Positions 15,333-24,785 are shown, counted from the first letter of the stretch. The stretch: 64,000 bases of DNA from Bacillus_BA fengqiuensis (GCA_030813035.1 JAUSTV010000006.1), one strand, 5' to 3'. The notes: generated by a model not told the origin, from the letters alone. Numbers and translations: made by a program.

Positions 15333-18300
15333 ATGTTGAATGTGAAACAACGAGGCCATTCACCGGAGACGGAAAACCGATTAGCAGCATTATACGATCA
15401 GTTTACGAAGGCACAGGATACGGAAAATGCGAAAAAAATTGTACAACTGTATAAAAAATGGACAGAGCAACAGTTTGTCATTGCTTTTTGCGGCCATTTT
15501 TCAGCGGGAAAGTCAAGTATGATCAATGAGCTGGTAGGCTATCACTTATTGCCTTCCAGTCCCATTCCCACAAGTGCGAATCTCGTATCGGTAAAGGCCG
15601 GCGAAGAACATGCGACCGTGCATTTCAAAAAGGGTGAACCGATCCGCTATTTAGCTCCGTATGATTATGAACAAATTAAAGCGTTTGCCATTGATGGAGA
15701 TGAAATCGAATCGATCCACCTTTCCGTGAAGACGGACCAGCTTCCGCAAGGAATTACCGTAATGGATACACCGGGAATCGATTCTACGGATGATGCCCAC
15801 CGTTTGGCAACGGAGTCGGCTCTCCATTTAGCGGATATCATTTTTTATGTCATGGATTATAATCATGTACAATCGGAACTGAATTTTCAATTTACGAAAG
15901 AGCTGAAGCAACAAGGGAAGAAAGTATATTTAATCATCAACCAAATCGATAAACATCAAGAGCAAGAACTGACGTTTCCGCAATTTAAAGCATCTGTCAG
16001 GCAGTCATTTGCGAATTGGCAAGTAGAGCCCGATGATATTTTTTATACGACGTTAAAGAAAAGAGATCATACATATAATGATCTTAATAAAGTAAAAGAG
16101 CTTTTGACCACATATGTTCAAGAAAAAGAGCAATATATGGAAGAACATCTTTTACAAGGAATGAAAAGGCTGCTCGACCACCATTTGCAATGGATAGAGC
16201 GACAGCAAGAAGAGGAAATGGCCGCTTATGCCAATGAACTGACGGAATTGTCTTTGGAAGAGAGAGAGAAGCTGCTTCAAGCGGTTTATGCACTTGAACA
16301 TGAAACGCAAAAAATAGAACAAGAAGAAACTAAAATGGAGAAAGCGTTTTGGTCCGGAGTAAAAAACATTTTGCAAAATGCCAACCTTATGCCTTATGAA
16401 ACACGGGAAAAGGCGGGATTGTTCATTGAAAGCTGTCAGAGTGACTTTAAAGTAGGCTTTTTGTTTTCAAAGAAAAAAACCGAACAAGAGCGTCAAGAGC
16501 GGTTGACCCGGTTTCACGAGGAATTGAACGAAAAAGTGAATTCCCAGTTAAACTGGCACTTACAGCAGTTTTTACACCGCTTTTTTAAGGAGTATGATGT
16601 AGAGGACATTGATTTGCTCAAGGAAGCAAGTGAATTTGAAGTAGTGGTGGAAGAAGAAGAGCTGCGTTCATTGGTCAAGAGCGGTGCTGGGGTAACGGGT
16701 ACGTACATCTTGACGTTTGCCGATGATACGGCCACTGACATCAAAAAAAGGGCAGAAAGGCAGCTCCAAAGTATTTTGACTCATCTTCTGTTCAATAAGC
16801 GAAAATCTTCAGAAGGGAAAATCGAATCCCATAGAGAAGAACTGGCACGCTACGCACAATATGAAAAAGAACTCCAGCATCTTGCTCGGCTTCAAAAAAA
16901 GGGAGAAGAAGCGGAAAAAGCGTTGCAGTCTATTTTGAATGGTCACGATATTAAGGTAAACGAACAAACGAAGAAGCATTTGCGGGCATTGGCGGATGAA
17001 ACGTTCCTTGTCAAGCAAGGAGAAGAACTAGGTTCGGTGTCCGTACAAGAAGAGCTTGTGGTGAGTGAAAAACAAGAAGATATTGTCATTCATCATCATG
17101 ACGGCAAACGAATACCGCAAGCCGTTGAAGATGTTCATAAAGCTATTAAAGCCGTGTCTCCGTTTGAGTCTTTACAAGGCATTATCGGCAGTTTAGAGGA
17201 GAAAGCAAAAAGGCTGGAAGATCATCAGTTTACAGTTGCTTTATTCGGAGCTTTCAGCGCAGGAAAATCTTCTTTTGCCAATGCGCTGATCGGTGAAAAA
17301 TTGCTTCCGGTATCTCCAAACCCGACAACGGCGACCATCAATAAAATCATGCCGCCGACAATGGAGCATCCTCATCGTACGGCGAATGTCTATTTGAAGT
17401 CTGAAGAGCAGCTGCTCCTTGATTTGCAAGCTTCGTTAAAGCTATTTCAACATCGAGTGGACAGTTTGAAAGAGGCGTTGAACACCATTGCCCAATTGCG
17501 CTATGATGACGATATGGATGTACGCCATAAGCTTCATTTATCGTTTTTACAAGCAGTCAAGAAAGGGTATCGTACCGTTTCTGAACAGCTGGGAAAAGCG
17601 GTGACGGTGACGATTGAGGAATTCCATGAGTATGTAGCGAAGGAAGAAAAAGCTTGTTTCGTGCAGTTCATTGAGCTGTATTTTGACTGCGAGCTAACGA
17701 GAAAAGGCATTACATTAGTTGATACACCAGGAGCAGACTCCATTAATGCAAGGCATACGGATGTAGCGTTTGAATACATTAAAAACGCGGATGCCATTCT
17801 GTTTGTTACGTATTATAATCATGCGTTTTCCAAGGCTGATCGTGAATTTTTAATTCAGTTAGGCCGTGTCAAGGATTTGTTCACGCTCGATAAAATGTTC
17901 TTTATCATCAATGCGGCCGATTTGGCTTCATCAAATGAAGAGTTGAATGTGGTCGTGAAATATGTAGGACAGCAGCTGGAGCAATATGGCATTCGTTTCC
18001 CTCGCCTGTTCCCGCTGTCGAGTCTCCTTGCTTTAACGGATAAAGAAGAAGCGGGCTTTACGCCATTTGAAGAAGCATTTGACCGGTTCATTTCAACTGA
18101 ATTGACACAGTTAGTAACGACTTCCGCATATGAGGAAATAAAGCGGGCTCTCCATATGGTAGAGGAATTGTTGAAATGGCAAACACAGAGCGAGGAGGAA
18201 AAGCAAGCACGTCTTGAAAGCATCATTACATCCAAGCAGCAATTGGAGCATACGGTAAATTCGTTGAACATTGACCAGGAACAACAGCGACTGCGTCAGG

Positions 18301-18965
18301 AAGTGGAAGAGTTGCTTTATTATGTGAAGCAGCGTGCGATGCTTCGCTATACAGACTTTTTTAGAGAAACATTCAGCCCTGCCAATTTAAGGGACGATAA
18401 AGGACGAATAAAAGAACAACTTCAATCTTGTTTGGAAGAATTGGTCCAGTCCGTCGGGTTCGATGTGGCCCAAGAAATGAGAGCGACCTCGCTTCGAATG
18501 GAAACATTGCTTCAACGTTTAGGTAAAGACGTTCATGCATCATTCATAAGGGAAGCAAGCAAAATAGATGCTTCACTTCAATGGAGCTTTAAAAGCGACA
18601 TTCGTTCAACGGATCTGACATTTAGCTCGCCATTTGAAGGAAACGATGTCCAAGAATTTAAAAAGCCATTGTCTTTATATAAAAACAGCAAAAGCTTCTT
18701 TGAAAAAAATGAGAAAGAAAAAATGGGCGAGCAATTGAAAGAGAAACTGTCTCCGGTTGTGGAAGAGTATGTAAAAGGACAAGAACAACGATTGGCGGAT
18801 ACCTTCACGTCTGTTTTTGCTGAAACCATCAAACAATATCATCATCATTTGTTGACAGACATTGAACAAACATATAAAGGCTTAGAAAAAGCCATTACCC
18901 ACCCAATCAGCATGGATCAGCTGCAAAAAGCAAAACGAATCCTGCAGCAAAGTTTAGCCGATTAG
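15333..18965 (+). CDS. dynA: Bacterial dynamin DynA with two GTPase heads
   Basis: A 1210-aa fusion of two dynamin-like subunits. Head 1: P-loop GHFSAGKSS at about residue 53, DTPGID at about 148, NQID at about 205. Head 2: GAFSAGKSS at about 639, DTPGAD at about 798. Long helical stalk and coiled-coil segments follow each head. In B. subtilis the homologue tethers and fuses membranes and protects them against pore-forming agents and phage. Single gene with its own ribosome binding site (AAGGGG); same order (ypbQ-dynA-ypbS) as B. subtilis. Confidence 0.95.
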   Translation: MLNVKQRGHSPETENRLAALYDQFTKAQDTENAKKIVQLYKKWTEQQFVIAFCGHFSAGKSSMINELVGYHLLPSSPIPTSANLVSVKAGEEHATVHFKKGEPIRYLAPYDYEQIKAFAIDGDEIESIHLSVKTDQLPQGITVMDTPGIDSTDDAHRLATESALHLADIIFYVMDYNHVQSELNFQFTKELKQQGKKVYLIINQIDKHQEQELTFPQFKASVRQSFANWQVEPDDIFYTTLKKRDHTYNDLNKVKELLTTYVQEKEQYMEEHLLQGMKRLLDHHLQWIERQQEEEMAAYANELTELSLEEREKLLQAVYALEHETQKIEQEETKMEKAFWSGVKNILQNANLMPYETREKAGLFIESCQSDFKVGFLFSKKKTEQERQERLTRFHEELNEKVNSQLNWHLQQFLHRFFKEYDVEDIDLLKEASEFEVVVEEEELRSLVKSGAGVTGTYILTFADDTATDIKKRAERQLQSILTHLLFNKRKSSEGKIESHREELARYAQYEKELQHLARLQKKGEEAEKALQSILNGHDIKVNEQTKKHLRALADETFLVKQGEELGSVSVQEELVVSEKQEDIVIHHHDGKRIPQAVEDVHKAIKAVSPFESLQGIIGSLEEKAKRLEDHQFTVALFGAFSAGKSSFANALIGEKLLPVSPNPTTATINKIMPPTMEHPHRTANVYLKSEEQLLLDLQASLKLFQHRVDSLKEALNTIAQLRYDDDMDVRHKLHLSFLQAVKKGYRTVSEQLGKAVTVTIEEFHEYVAKEEKACFVQFIELYFDCELTRKGITLVDTPGADSINARHTDVAFEYIKNADAILFVTYYNHAFSKADREFLIQLGRVKDLFTLDKMFFIINAADLASSNEELNVVVKYVGQQLEQYGIRFPRLFPLSSLLALTDKEEAGFTPFEEAFDRFISTELTQLVTTSAYEEIKRALHMVEELLKWQTQSEEEKQARLESIITSKQQLEHTVNSLNIDQEQQRLRQEVEELLYYVKQRAMLRYTDFFRETFSPANLRDDKGRIKEQLQSCLEELVQSVGFDVAQEMRATSLRMETLLQRLGKDVHASFIREASKIDASLQWSFKSDIRSTDLTFSSPFEGNDVQEFKKPLSLYKNSKSFFEKNEKEKMGEQLKEKLSPVVEEYVKGQEQRLADTFTSVFAETIKQYHHHLLTDIEQTYKGLEKAITHPISMDQLQKAKRILQQSLAD

Positions 18966-19032
18966 CAACTTGTCATCTTTAAAGTAAGGCTTTGTTAAAT
19001 AATGAGGTTGATTTTCAACATTTGGCTCATTC

Positions 19033-19054
19033 GTGCAAAATGGCTATTTTGCAC
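19033..19054. terminator. Small hairpin between dynA and the next gene
   Basis: GTGCAAAA pairs with TTTTGCAC around a 6-nt loop. There is no clear T-run, so termination is uncertain. Confidence 0.35.
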
Positions 19055-19103
19055 ACTTTCAACACTAGACTTTACCATAGCCTAAAGTAAAGGACTGACA
19101 GCC

Positions 19104-19865
19104 ATGCAACAAGAAATCAAGCAGCGATTGCAGCACATTGAAAAAATGCATAACATCCGAATTTTATATGCTTGTGAGGCAGGAAGCCGTGCTTATGGAC
19201 TCCATACAGAACAGAGCGATTATGATGTCCGGTTTATTTTTAAATATGAGGTTACACAATATTTGAAGCTGAAAGCTCCTCGGGAGGTGATAAATGATCA
19301 ATCTCTTCCAGGAGCGGATATACAGGGATGGGACCTCTATAAAGCAATGCATCTGTTTACAAAGTCCAATCCTTCTTTATACGAATGGCTGCATTCACCC
19401 GTTGTGTATCAAGAAGATCAGGCATTCAGCAGCCAATTAAGAAGGTATATCCAGTCTCAGTATGCATTAAAAAAGATTGGATTCCATTATTGGCAATTGA
19501 TGAAGTCCAATCTGAAAAAAAAGCTTTCATCCCCTATCAGTATAGGAGACATTAAAGTATGTCTGCATGTGATACGTGCGTATTTGTCTGTTCAATCCAT
19601 GCGGACACATCATGCATTGCCTCCGCTCTCGTTTGAGGAGCTGGTGATGAAAGGCACGCTGCCTAAAGACATTAGTGAATATACGATTTCTTTACAACAG
19701 GCAAAAAGAAATGATGAAGTAGTCGAGAAAGAGGTGTGTCTCTCCATCATGAACTTTGCCGAACAGCAGTTGCCTTTTTTAAAAGAACAGCTGGAAGAGC
19801 TGGGAGAAGGGGCATTGGATCACGAACTGCTTAACCAGTGGATTATATCATTACACGATAACTAG
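19104..19865 (+). CDS. Predicted nucleotidyltransferase (YcgL/RlaP type)
   Basis: A 253-aa protein of the nucleotidyltransferase superfamily. The active-site signature is GSRAYG at about residue 28, then SDYDVRFIF with the two metal-binding Asp. The following YLKLKAPREV segment and helical C-terminus resemble YcgL of B. subtilis and RNA-ligase-associated RlaP proteins. The substrate is unknown. It lies between dynA and ypbS, and ypbS starts 14 nt after it, suggesting co-transcription. Confidence 0.8.
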   Translation: MQQEIKQRLQHIEKMHNIRILYACEAGSRAYGLHTEQSDYDVRFIFKYEVTQYLKLKAPREVINDQSLPGADIQGWDLYKAMHLFTKSNPSLYEWLHSPVVYQEDQAFSSQLRRYIQSQYALKKIGFHYWQLMKSNLKKKLSSPISIGDIKVCLHVIRAYLSVQSMRTHHALPPLSFEELVMKGTLPKDISEYTISLQQAKRNDEVVEKEVCLSIMNFAEQQLPFLKEQLEELGEGALDHELLNQWIISLHDN

Positions 19866-19879
19866 GAGGAATAACGAAC

Positions 19880-20137
19880 ATGAGCGTACATAAAGAAATT
19901 AGCCAGCATTCAAACAAACAGCATCAACGAGTGAAAACATTTGCCCAATTAGATATGACAAGGGAACAGTACATTGAAGAAGCCGTTTCTCTTTGTAAAG
20001 AAGGAAAGCCGTTCACCGTGGAAAAAATCAATGAAGTCACGAAAAGAATCAATGAGTTAGCACGCCAGGGAATTGTTCCGACACGCAAAGTGGTGACGCC
20101 TGAGATGGTTCAAGAGTACGTAAATCGTTTAAAGTAA
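19880..20137 (+). CDS. ypbS: DUF2533 protein YpbS
   Basis: An 85-aa soluble helical protein found downstream of dynA in Bacillus. It has no membrane segment or known active site; the C-terminal half (FTVEKINEVTKRINELARQG) would form long helices. The ribosome binding site is AGGAGG. Function is unknown. Confidence 0.85.
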   Translation: MSVHKEISQHSNKQHQRVKTFAQLDMTREQYIEEAVSLCKEGKPFTVEKINEVTKRINELARQGIVPTRKVVTPEMVQEYVNRLK

Positions 20138-20159
20138 ATGTAAAAAGGGGGAGAAGGAG

Positions 20160-20999
20160 ATGTTTCAGCATATTGTAGAAGCTGATTGGCTGAAAGAACA
20201 TATGCAAAATGCCAGCGTACGAATTGTCGATTGCCGTTTTTACTTAGGAGAAAAAGAAAAAGGGTATAAAGAATATGAAGAGGAGCATATTGCTGGAGCG
20301 GTGTATGCGGACCTTGAACGACACTTATCGGGGGCGGTTGAAAAACATGGCGGAAGACATCCTCTCCCTCGTCTCGCCGATTTCATCCATTTTATTGAGA
20401 GTATTGGTATTTCAAACGAGATGACGGTCGTCGCATATGACAGTCAAGCTGGTGCGATGGCTTCTCGTTTTTGGTGGATGATGAAATACATAGGCCATGA
20501 GAAGGTATACGTATTGAACGGTGGTTTTCCAAATTGGAACAGGCATTCTTATCCTGTTTCTTCAGAGAACCCCATTGTTGTTTCCAAGTCTTATGAGCCA
20601 TCTGTCCAGTCATGGATGCTGGCATCCATGGATGAAGTCAAACAGCGTTTAAGTGATGTATCTACGTTATTGATCGATTCAAGGGAAGAAAAGCGATTTG
20701 CCGGTTTGGAGGAGCCCATTGATCGGGTAGCGGGTCATATTCCTGGTGCCATCAATAAGTTTTGGCGTGAAGCATTGGACGAAAACGGCATGTGGAAAGA
20801 TCGACAAGAACTGAACAAGCACTTTTTAGAAGCAAATAATCATGAACAAATCATTGTGTATTGCGGGTCCGGTGTCACGGCTTGCCCCAACGTACTTGTT
20901 TTAACGGAGCTTGGCTTTCGAGATGTCAAGTTGTATGCGGGAAGCTGGAGCGATTGGATTTCCTATGAAGGAAATCTAATCTCTGCAGAAACTGACTAA
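20160..20999 (+). CDS. Two-domain rhodanese sulfurtransferase
   Basis: A thiosulfate/3-mercaptopyruvate sulfurtransferase-type protein, 279 aa, with tandem rhodanese domains. The C-terminal domain has the active Cys in the loop CGSGVTA at about residue 237; the N-terminal domain has lost it (AYDSQAGAMASR). The CGSGVTA loop is nearest to the mercaptopyruvate type. It transfers sulfane sulfur to cyanide or thiols in the cytoplasm. Ribosome binding site GGAGAAGGAG. Confidence 0.92.
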   Translation: MFQHIVEADWLKEHMQNASVRIVDCRFYLGEKEKGYKEYEEEHIAGAVYADLERHLSGAVEKHGGRHPLPRLADFIHFIESIGISNEMTVVAYDSQAGAMASRFWWMMKYIGHEKVYVLNGGFPNWNRHSYPVSSENPIVVSKSYEPSVQSWMLASMDEVKQRLSDVSTLLIDSREEKRFAGLEEPIDRVAGHIPGAINKFWREALDENGMWKDRQELNKHFLEANNHEQIIVYCGSGVTACPNVLVLTELGFRDVKLYAGSWSDWISYEGNLISAETD

Positions 21000-21023
21000 A
21001 GCAAACCTTTTCTCCTCATACTA
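20993..21023 (+). promoter_or_regulatory. Sigma-G-type forespore promoter
   Basis: TGACTA (20993-20998) and CATACTA (21017-21023), 18 nt apart, match the sigma-G consensus TGAATA / CATACTA at all but one base. They lie 38 nt before the spore protein gene. Confidence 0.6.
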
Positions 21024-21060
21024 ATTCTGTACCTTGAAGGTGCAAAAGGAGGAGATTACG

Positions 21061-21300
21061 ATGGGTAAAACAAAATTAGGAAACGCAAATGCACAGCGCA
21101 ATAATAATGCAAAACAAAAAAACCAGTTGAATGAAGAGTTTGCCCAAGAAGCGATGGAAGAGTCAAACAAAATGAAACGAAACGCTCAAGCGATGAAAGA
21201 GCAATATGGACAAGAATTTGCTTCGTATGCGGAGTTTGAGGCAAATAAGATGAGCAGCCGTAAACAGCGCACAAACGTTAAACAAGGAAATCATCAGTAA
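21061..21300 (+). CDS. Gamma-type small acid-soluble spore protein
   Basis: A 79-aa Asn/Gln/Lys-rich protein with no Cys or Trp and two EEFAQE/QEFASY repeats like the protease (GPR) cleavage sites of gamma-type SASPs. It would serve as an amino acid store in the spore core. ATG 21061 follows AAAAGGAGGAG; a GTG at 21040 is part of the leader. A sigma-G-like promoter upstream supports forespore expression. Repeat number is lower than in B. subtilis SspE. Confidence 0.75.
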   Translation: MGKTKLGNANAQRNNNAKQKNQLNEEFAQEAMEESNKMKRNAQAMKEQYGQEFASYAEFEANKMSSRKQRTNVKQGNHQ

Positions 21301-21301
21301 T

Positions 21302-21340
21302 AAAAAAGCGATGAGGGGAATCCCCTCATCGCTTTTTTAT
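21302..21340 (+). terminator. Terminator after the spore protein gene
   Basis: AAAAAAGCGATGAGGGG pairs with CCCCTCATCGCTTTTTT around a 2-nt centre. Confidence 0.9.
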
Positions 21341-21442
21341 TGGGTAGGTGTGAGGAGCGGCTAATAGGAAACTGACGCTATTCTTGTTATTCAGTGAATA
21401 GTTCGTTTCGACAAAATAGAGACTAAGAAAGAGGTGAAGCAT

Positions 21443-21904
21443 ATGAATAAAGGGGTTGCCATTTCCGTCACTTCCATCGGATTGGCGCAGCTTTTAAAGA
21501 TTCCTATCAAGAAATACCAAATGGGGAAGTGGGATTGGAAAATGGCTGTTGCAAGCGGTGGTATGCCCAGTTCCCACTCAGCCGGTGTTACGTCATTGGC
21601 GACATACGTGGCTTTAAGAAAAGGGGTTTCATCAGTCGACTTTGCGTTAGCTTCCGTTTTTGGGCTGATTGTCATGTATGATGCCCAGGGGATACGAAGA
21701 CAAACAGGAGAAATTACATTAAGGGTCAATACGCTGGACGAAGAAATTGAACGGCTTGCGGGCGAGCCTGACCGACAGCTTATCGATCTTAAAAATGCCC
21801 GATTGAGGGAAATGCTTGGCCATCAGCCGGAAGAGGTAATAGGAGGAGCTGTGTTAGGTATCGTAATGGGGGCATTCGGTTACTTTTTAGGTGAAAAAGC
21901 ATAG
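21443..21904 (+). CDS. Divergent PAP2 family membrane protein (DUF212)
   Basis: A 153-aa membrane protein with 3-4 helices. The motif SGGMPSSHSAGVTSLATYVA near residue 35 is the modified phosphatase signature of the divergent PAP2 family (YuiD type), and YDAQGIRRQTGE follows. It may dephosphorylate an isoprenoid or lipid phosphate, but the reaction is not known. ATG 21443 has AAAGAGGTG 7 nt upstream. Confidence 0.85.
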   Translation: MNKGVAISVTSIGLAQLLKIPIKKYQMGKWDWKMAVASGGMPSSHSAGVTSLATYVALRKGVSSVDFALASVFGLIVMYDAQGIRRQTGEITLRVNTLDEEIERLAGEPDRQLIDLKNARLREMLGHQPEEVIGGAVLGIVMGAFGYFLGEKA

Positions 21905-21968
21905 TCAAACCCCAAAATTTGCGCTAAGATAAGGAAGGAATTTTCTGAATCAACAAGGATGGGTGGAT

Positions 21969-22241
21969 ATGTCTTTGCAAAAGATTGAAGATTACCTTTT
22001 TTATTTAGAAGATAAGGGGTTTCATTTGAAAGAAGATGCCAGAGGATTCATCTCCTTTGGAAAACATTATACAGGAGCATCCGATGAAATGGTGAATGGT
22101 GCCATTGAATGGACGCTAAAGGTCCAAAAAGAATTTGATGGCAGTTTCTTTATGTTATTACTGGAAAGCTTGATTGTTCAAAATATTAAAACACGTAAGC
22201 AAATTCATTCGTTTTTAAAGAAAAAAGGAATGATTGAATAA
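21969..22241 (+). CDS. Hypothetical protein, 90 aa
   Basis: A small soluble protein conserved in style with short Bacillaceae proteins. It is helical and ends in a lysine-rich segment (IHSFLKKKGMIE). No motif is recognised. Start at ATG 21969 with AAGGA 9 nt upstream; GTG 21963 is an alternative. Function unknown. Confidence 0.6.
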   Translation: MSLQKIEDYLFYLEDKGFHLKEDARGFISFGKHYTGASDEMVNGAIEWTLKVQKEFDGSFFMLLLESLIVQNIKTRKQIHSFLKKKGMIE

Positions 22242-22289
22242 AGCAGGAAAGAATGCAAGCAGGTCTTCTTTTCCATTGTTAAGCAATGG

Positions 22290-22326
22290 GAGGGGCGGTT
22301 TCGATCAAGCGACGAAACCGCCCCTC
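22290..22326. terminator. GC-rich hairpin between converging genes
   Basis: AGGGGCGGTTTCG pairs perfectly with CGAAACCGCCCCT. There is no T-run, but the place between two converging genes fits transcription termination. Confidence 0.55.
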
Positions 22327-22340
22327 TGCTGTAAATGAAT

Positions 22341-23261
22341 CTAAGAAACCCCTGCTTCTTTTTCAATGGATGTTTTCCTTTTCAGAGGGGGCAATTCAGA
22401 AATAATCATGCCGATAAAGATACCTAAACAGCCGATGACAGCCAAACCTGTCAATCGCTCATCTGCCCAGAAAAATCCGGCTATCGCGGCAAAGACGGGT
22501 TCCATAGCAAAAATGAGCGCCACTCTGGTCGCTGTTGTATATTGCTGCACGGATGTTTGCAATAAAAAGGCCAGTGCCGTGGCCAGCAGGGAAGTGATGA
22601 GTAAAGCAACTAAGATTTCTTGCTTGAATAATAAGGATGGTTGAAGGACTAACCGCCAATCTTCCATAAAAAATGAAAAAACAGAACAAAGAACAGTGAC
22701 GGTCAACAATTGCACAATCGTCAGTAATAAGGTAGGATGATGCTGACTGAACAAGCCGGTCACCAAAATATGTAGCGCAAACGAAATAGCACACAATAGA
22801 ATAAGGAAATCACCTTTATCAATCGTTAACTTATCACCGAGTGTTAAAAAATAAAGTCCGACGGTTGCGATCGCTACCCCGACAATCCCATTGGCCTTCA
22901 GCTTTTGTTTCAACAGCAAAAAAGAGAATAGGGGAACAAGTACAACACTTAAGCCCGTAATGAATCCGGCTTTTGAGGAAGTGGTATACATCAGCCCTAC
23001 GGTTTGGAAGGCATATCCTGCAAATAAACATGTTCCCATGGCGGCTCCATGCAGCCAAGTGTTTTTGGTCAACTCTTTAAACTGCTGACGTTGAAAAAGA
23101 AGAAGCCATCCTGCTAAAAAGAGGGTAGCAAGGAAAAAGCGAATCCCATTAAAACTGAGGGGAGGCAAATATTGAATGGCTTGCTGCACAATAACGAACG
23201 TAGCTCCCCATATGAACGCGACAAATAATAAAGCACCATCAGCTAACCAAATTCTCTTCAT
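22341..23261 (-). CDS. EamA/DMT-family transporter
   Basis: A 306-aa membrane protein with ten predicted helices in two EamA repeats. The first repeat starts FIWGATFVIVQQAI and the second ends FAMEPVFAAIAGFFWADE, both typical. Such proteins export amino acids or other metabolites; the substrate cannot be told. Its ATG overlaps the stop of ypdQ (ATGA), so both are co-translated on the reverse strand. Confidence 0.85.
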   Translation of the reverse strand: MKRIWLADGALLFVAFIWGATFVIVQQAIQYLPPLSFNGIRFFLATLFLAGWLLLFQRQQFKELTKNTWLHGAAMGTCLFAGYAFQTVGLMYTTSSKAGFITGLSVVLVPLFSFLLLKQKLKANGIVGVAIATVGLYFLTLGDKLTIDKGDFLILLCAISFALHILVTGLFSQHHPTLLLTIVQLLTVTVLCSVFSFFMEDWRLVLQPSLLFKQEILVALLITSLLATALAFLLQTSVQQYTTATRVALIFAMEPVFAAIAGFFWADERLTGLAVIGCLGIFIGMIISELPPLKRKTSIEKEAGVS

Positions 23262-23665
23262 GGCTCCCTCCTATCTGCTTTTTGCTGGGCCACGGCTTTT
23301 CTTGCGAGCTCATCCGCCACTTTATTTTGACTGCTTGGAATCCATTTCATAAAAAATAAATCCAGCTGTTTGGAAAGCTCCAATGCTTTTCCAAGCAGCG
23401 GGGCAAAGTCGGGATTCTTGGCAAATTCCTTTTCGATTGCTCGGTCAACGAGCTGTGAATCTGTTCGGAAAGAGACAATGGAGAAGTTTTTTTCAAGGCA
23501 AATTTCCAGACCCTTAATAAGGGCATGGTATTCGGCCTCATGGTTTGTCATCGTTCCTAATGGAATGGAATAGTGAAGGTTTTGTCCATTTCCTTTGATG
23601 AAGATACCAGCTCCCGATAGACCAGGATTTCCGGCTGTTGCACCATCTATATATACTTCAATCAA
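23258..23665 (-). CDS. ypdQ: RNase H-like protein YpdQ
   Basis: A 135-aa RNase HI-type protein. The four acidic catalytic residues are visible: D in VYIDGATAGNPG, E in NHEAEYHAL, D in FRTDSQLV and D in NKVADELA. The basic handle of E. coli RNase HI is absent. The start is a TTG at 23665 with GGGGG 7 nt upstream; an ATG at 23860 lacks a site. It may cleave RNA in RNA-DNA hybrids. It is divergent from a second RNase H-like gene, ypeP. Confidence 0.85.
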   Translation of the reverse strand: MIEVYIDGATAGNPGLSGAGIFIKGNGQNLHYSIPLGTMTNHEAEYHALIKGLEICLEKNFSIVSFRTDSQLVDRAIEKEFAKNPDFAPLLGKALELSKQLDLFFMKWIPSSQNKVADELARKAVAQQKADRREP

Positions 23666-23791
23666 TTCAGCACCCCCATTATATAAGATTTCTGCTTGTA
23701 TTTTATCATATGAGAAGGCTTTTAGGTGTAAACTTAAAAAAACAAAAAGATGCTTAATTCGCATTGAGACAGACAAGGAAGGGGTGTTTGC

Positions 23792-23914
23792 TTGATTGTA
23801 TATATAAGTAGTGGTACCATGGGTTCCGATATTAAGAAAGCAACGAAAAAATCCATTCATACTGTAGAAGAAAGGATTATAAACGATGAAATTTCAAATC
23901 GAATGGCATTATAA
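23792..23914 (+). CDS. Possible small protein, 40 aa
   Basis: A TTG at 23792 lies 7 nt after GGAAGGGG and opens a 40-codon frame (MIVYISSGTMGSDIKKATKK, then SIHTVEERIINDEIS) that overlaps the start of ypeP by 29 nt. Signals are good but no homologue is recalled. It might be a coupling leader for ypeP or chance. Confidence 0.3.
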   Translation: MIVYISSGTMGSDIKKATKKSIHTVEERIINDEISNRMAL

Positions 23915-24542
23915 AATAAAAAGCAGAGAACTGACTTTCTTGTCTGAATACACGAACGCCGAAGAAGCGCTCTTAATCGTAGAGGATTTAGAAAAAACAG
24001 GTCGCACAAAGGAAATCCTGTTGTTGGACGAACAGCAAAATACATGGACCATCAAAGAAGCGAAAAAGCTAGTGAAACAAGTAGAAACGGAGCCTGATGA
24101 TATTACGGTTTATTTTGATGGAGGCTTTGATCTTAATTTGAACATGGCCGGGCTCGGTGCTGCTATTTATTATATGCAAAATCGCCAGAAATTCAGGATT
24201 CGTGAAAATGCTCGTGTCGAACAGTTGAACTCGAATAATGAAGCAGAGTATGCCGCGTTTTATTTCGCTTTGCAGCAGCTTGAAGCGATGGGGGTATCAA
24301 AGGCATCTGTTGTGTTTCGAGGGGATTCCCAGGTGGTCTTAAAACAGCTATCCGGTGAATGGCCTTGTTTTGAAGAAGAGTTTAACCGTTGGTTAGACCG
24401 TATTGAAGTGAAAATGAAAGAATTAAAAATCCAACCTGTTTATGAGCCCATTTCCCGAAAACAAAACCAAGAAGCGGACCAACTGGCAACACAGGCTCTA
24501 CAAGGTATGGATATCAGTAGTCATAAACAAATAGAAGATTGA
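23886..24542 (+). CDS. ypeP: RNase H-like protein YpeP
   Basis: A 218-aa protein with an N-terminal domain of about 70 residues and a C-terminal RNase H fold. The acidic residues are D in VYFDGGFD, E in NNEAEYAAF, D in FRGDSQVV and D in NQEADQLA. It is probably a ribonuclease H or nucleic-acid-binding relative. ypeQ follows 19 nt downstream. The ribosome binding site is AAAGGA. Confidence 0.83.
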   Translation: MKFQIEWHYKIKSRELTFLSEYTNAEEALLIVEDLEKTGRTKEILLLDEQQNTWTIKEAKKLVKQVETEPDDITVYFDGGFDLNLNMAGLGAAIYYMQNRQKFRIRENARVEQLNSNNEAEYAAFYFALQQLEAMGVSKASVVFRGDSQVVLKQLSGEWPCFEEEFNRWLDRIEVKMKELKIQPVYEPISRKQNQEADQLATQALQGMDISSHKQIED

Positions 24543-24561
24543 AACGCAGGAGATGAAAAAC

Positions 24562-24744
24562 TTGGAACGAAAACAGTTACTCGAAGAAGTGACCCAAATG
24601 TTAGATTATTACTGTCAAGATTGTTTTATAAAACGTACGTTTAATAAAGAACAGGGAAAGAACTATGCCCAGTCTTTTTGCATCAATCAATGCACGATAG
24701 GGGAAAAAATCCAAGAGTATGGAAGGTTACTCCTCAGAAAATGA
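24562..24744 (+). CDS. ypeQ: Small zinc-finger-like protein YpeQ
   Basis: A 60-aa protein with a Cys motif, YCQDC and later CINQC, likely to bind zinc. TTG at 24562 is preferred because AGGAG ends directly before an ATG at 24553 but lies 9 nt before the TTG. It is co-transcribed with ypeP and followed by a terminator. Function unknown. Confidence 0.75.
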   Translation: MERKQLLEEVTQMLDYYCQDCFIKRTFNKEQGKNYAQSFCINQCTIGEKIQEYGRLLLRK

Positions 24745-24774
24745 GCCTTGCTTTTATTGCAAGGCTCATTTTTT
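24740..24774 (+). terminator. Terminator after ypeQ
   Basis: AATGAGCCTTGC pairs with GCAAGGCTCATT, then TTTT. Confidence 0.9.
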
Positions 24775-24785
24775 GATATTGTAAA

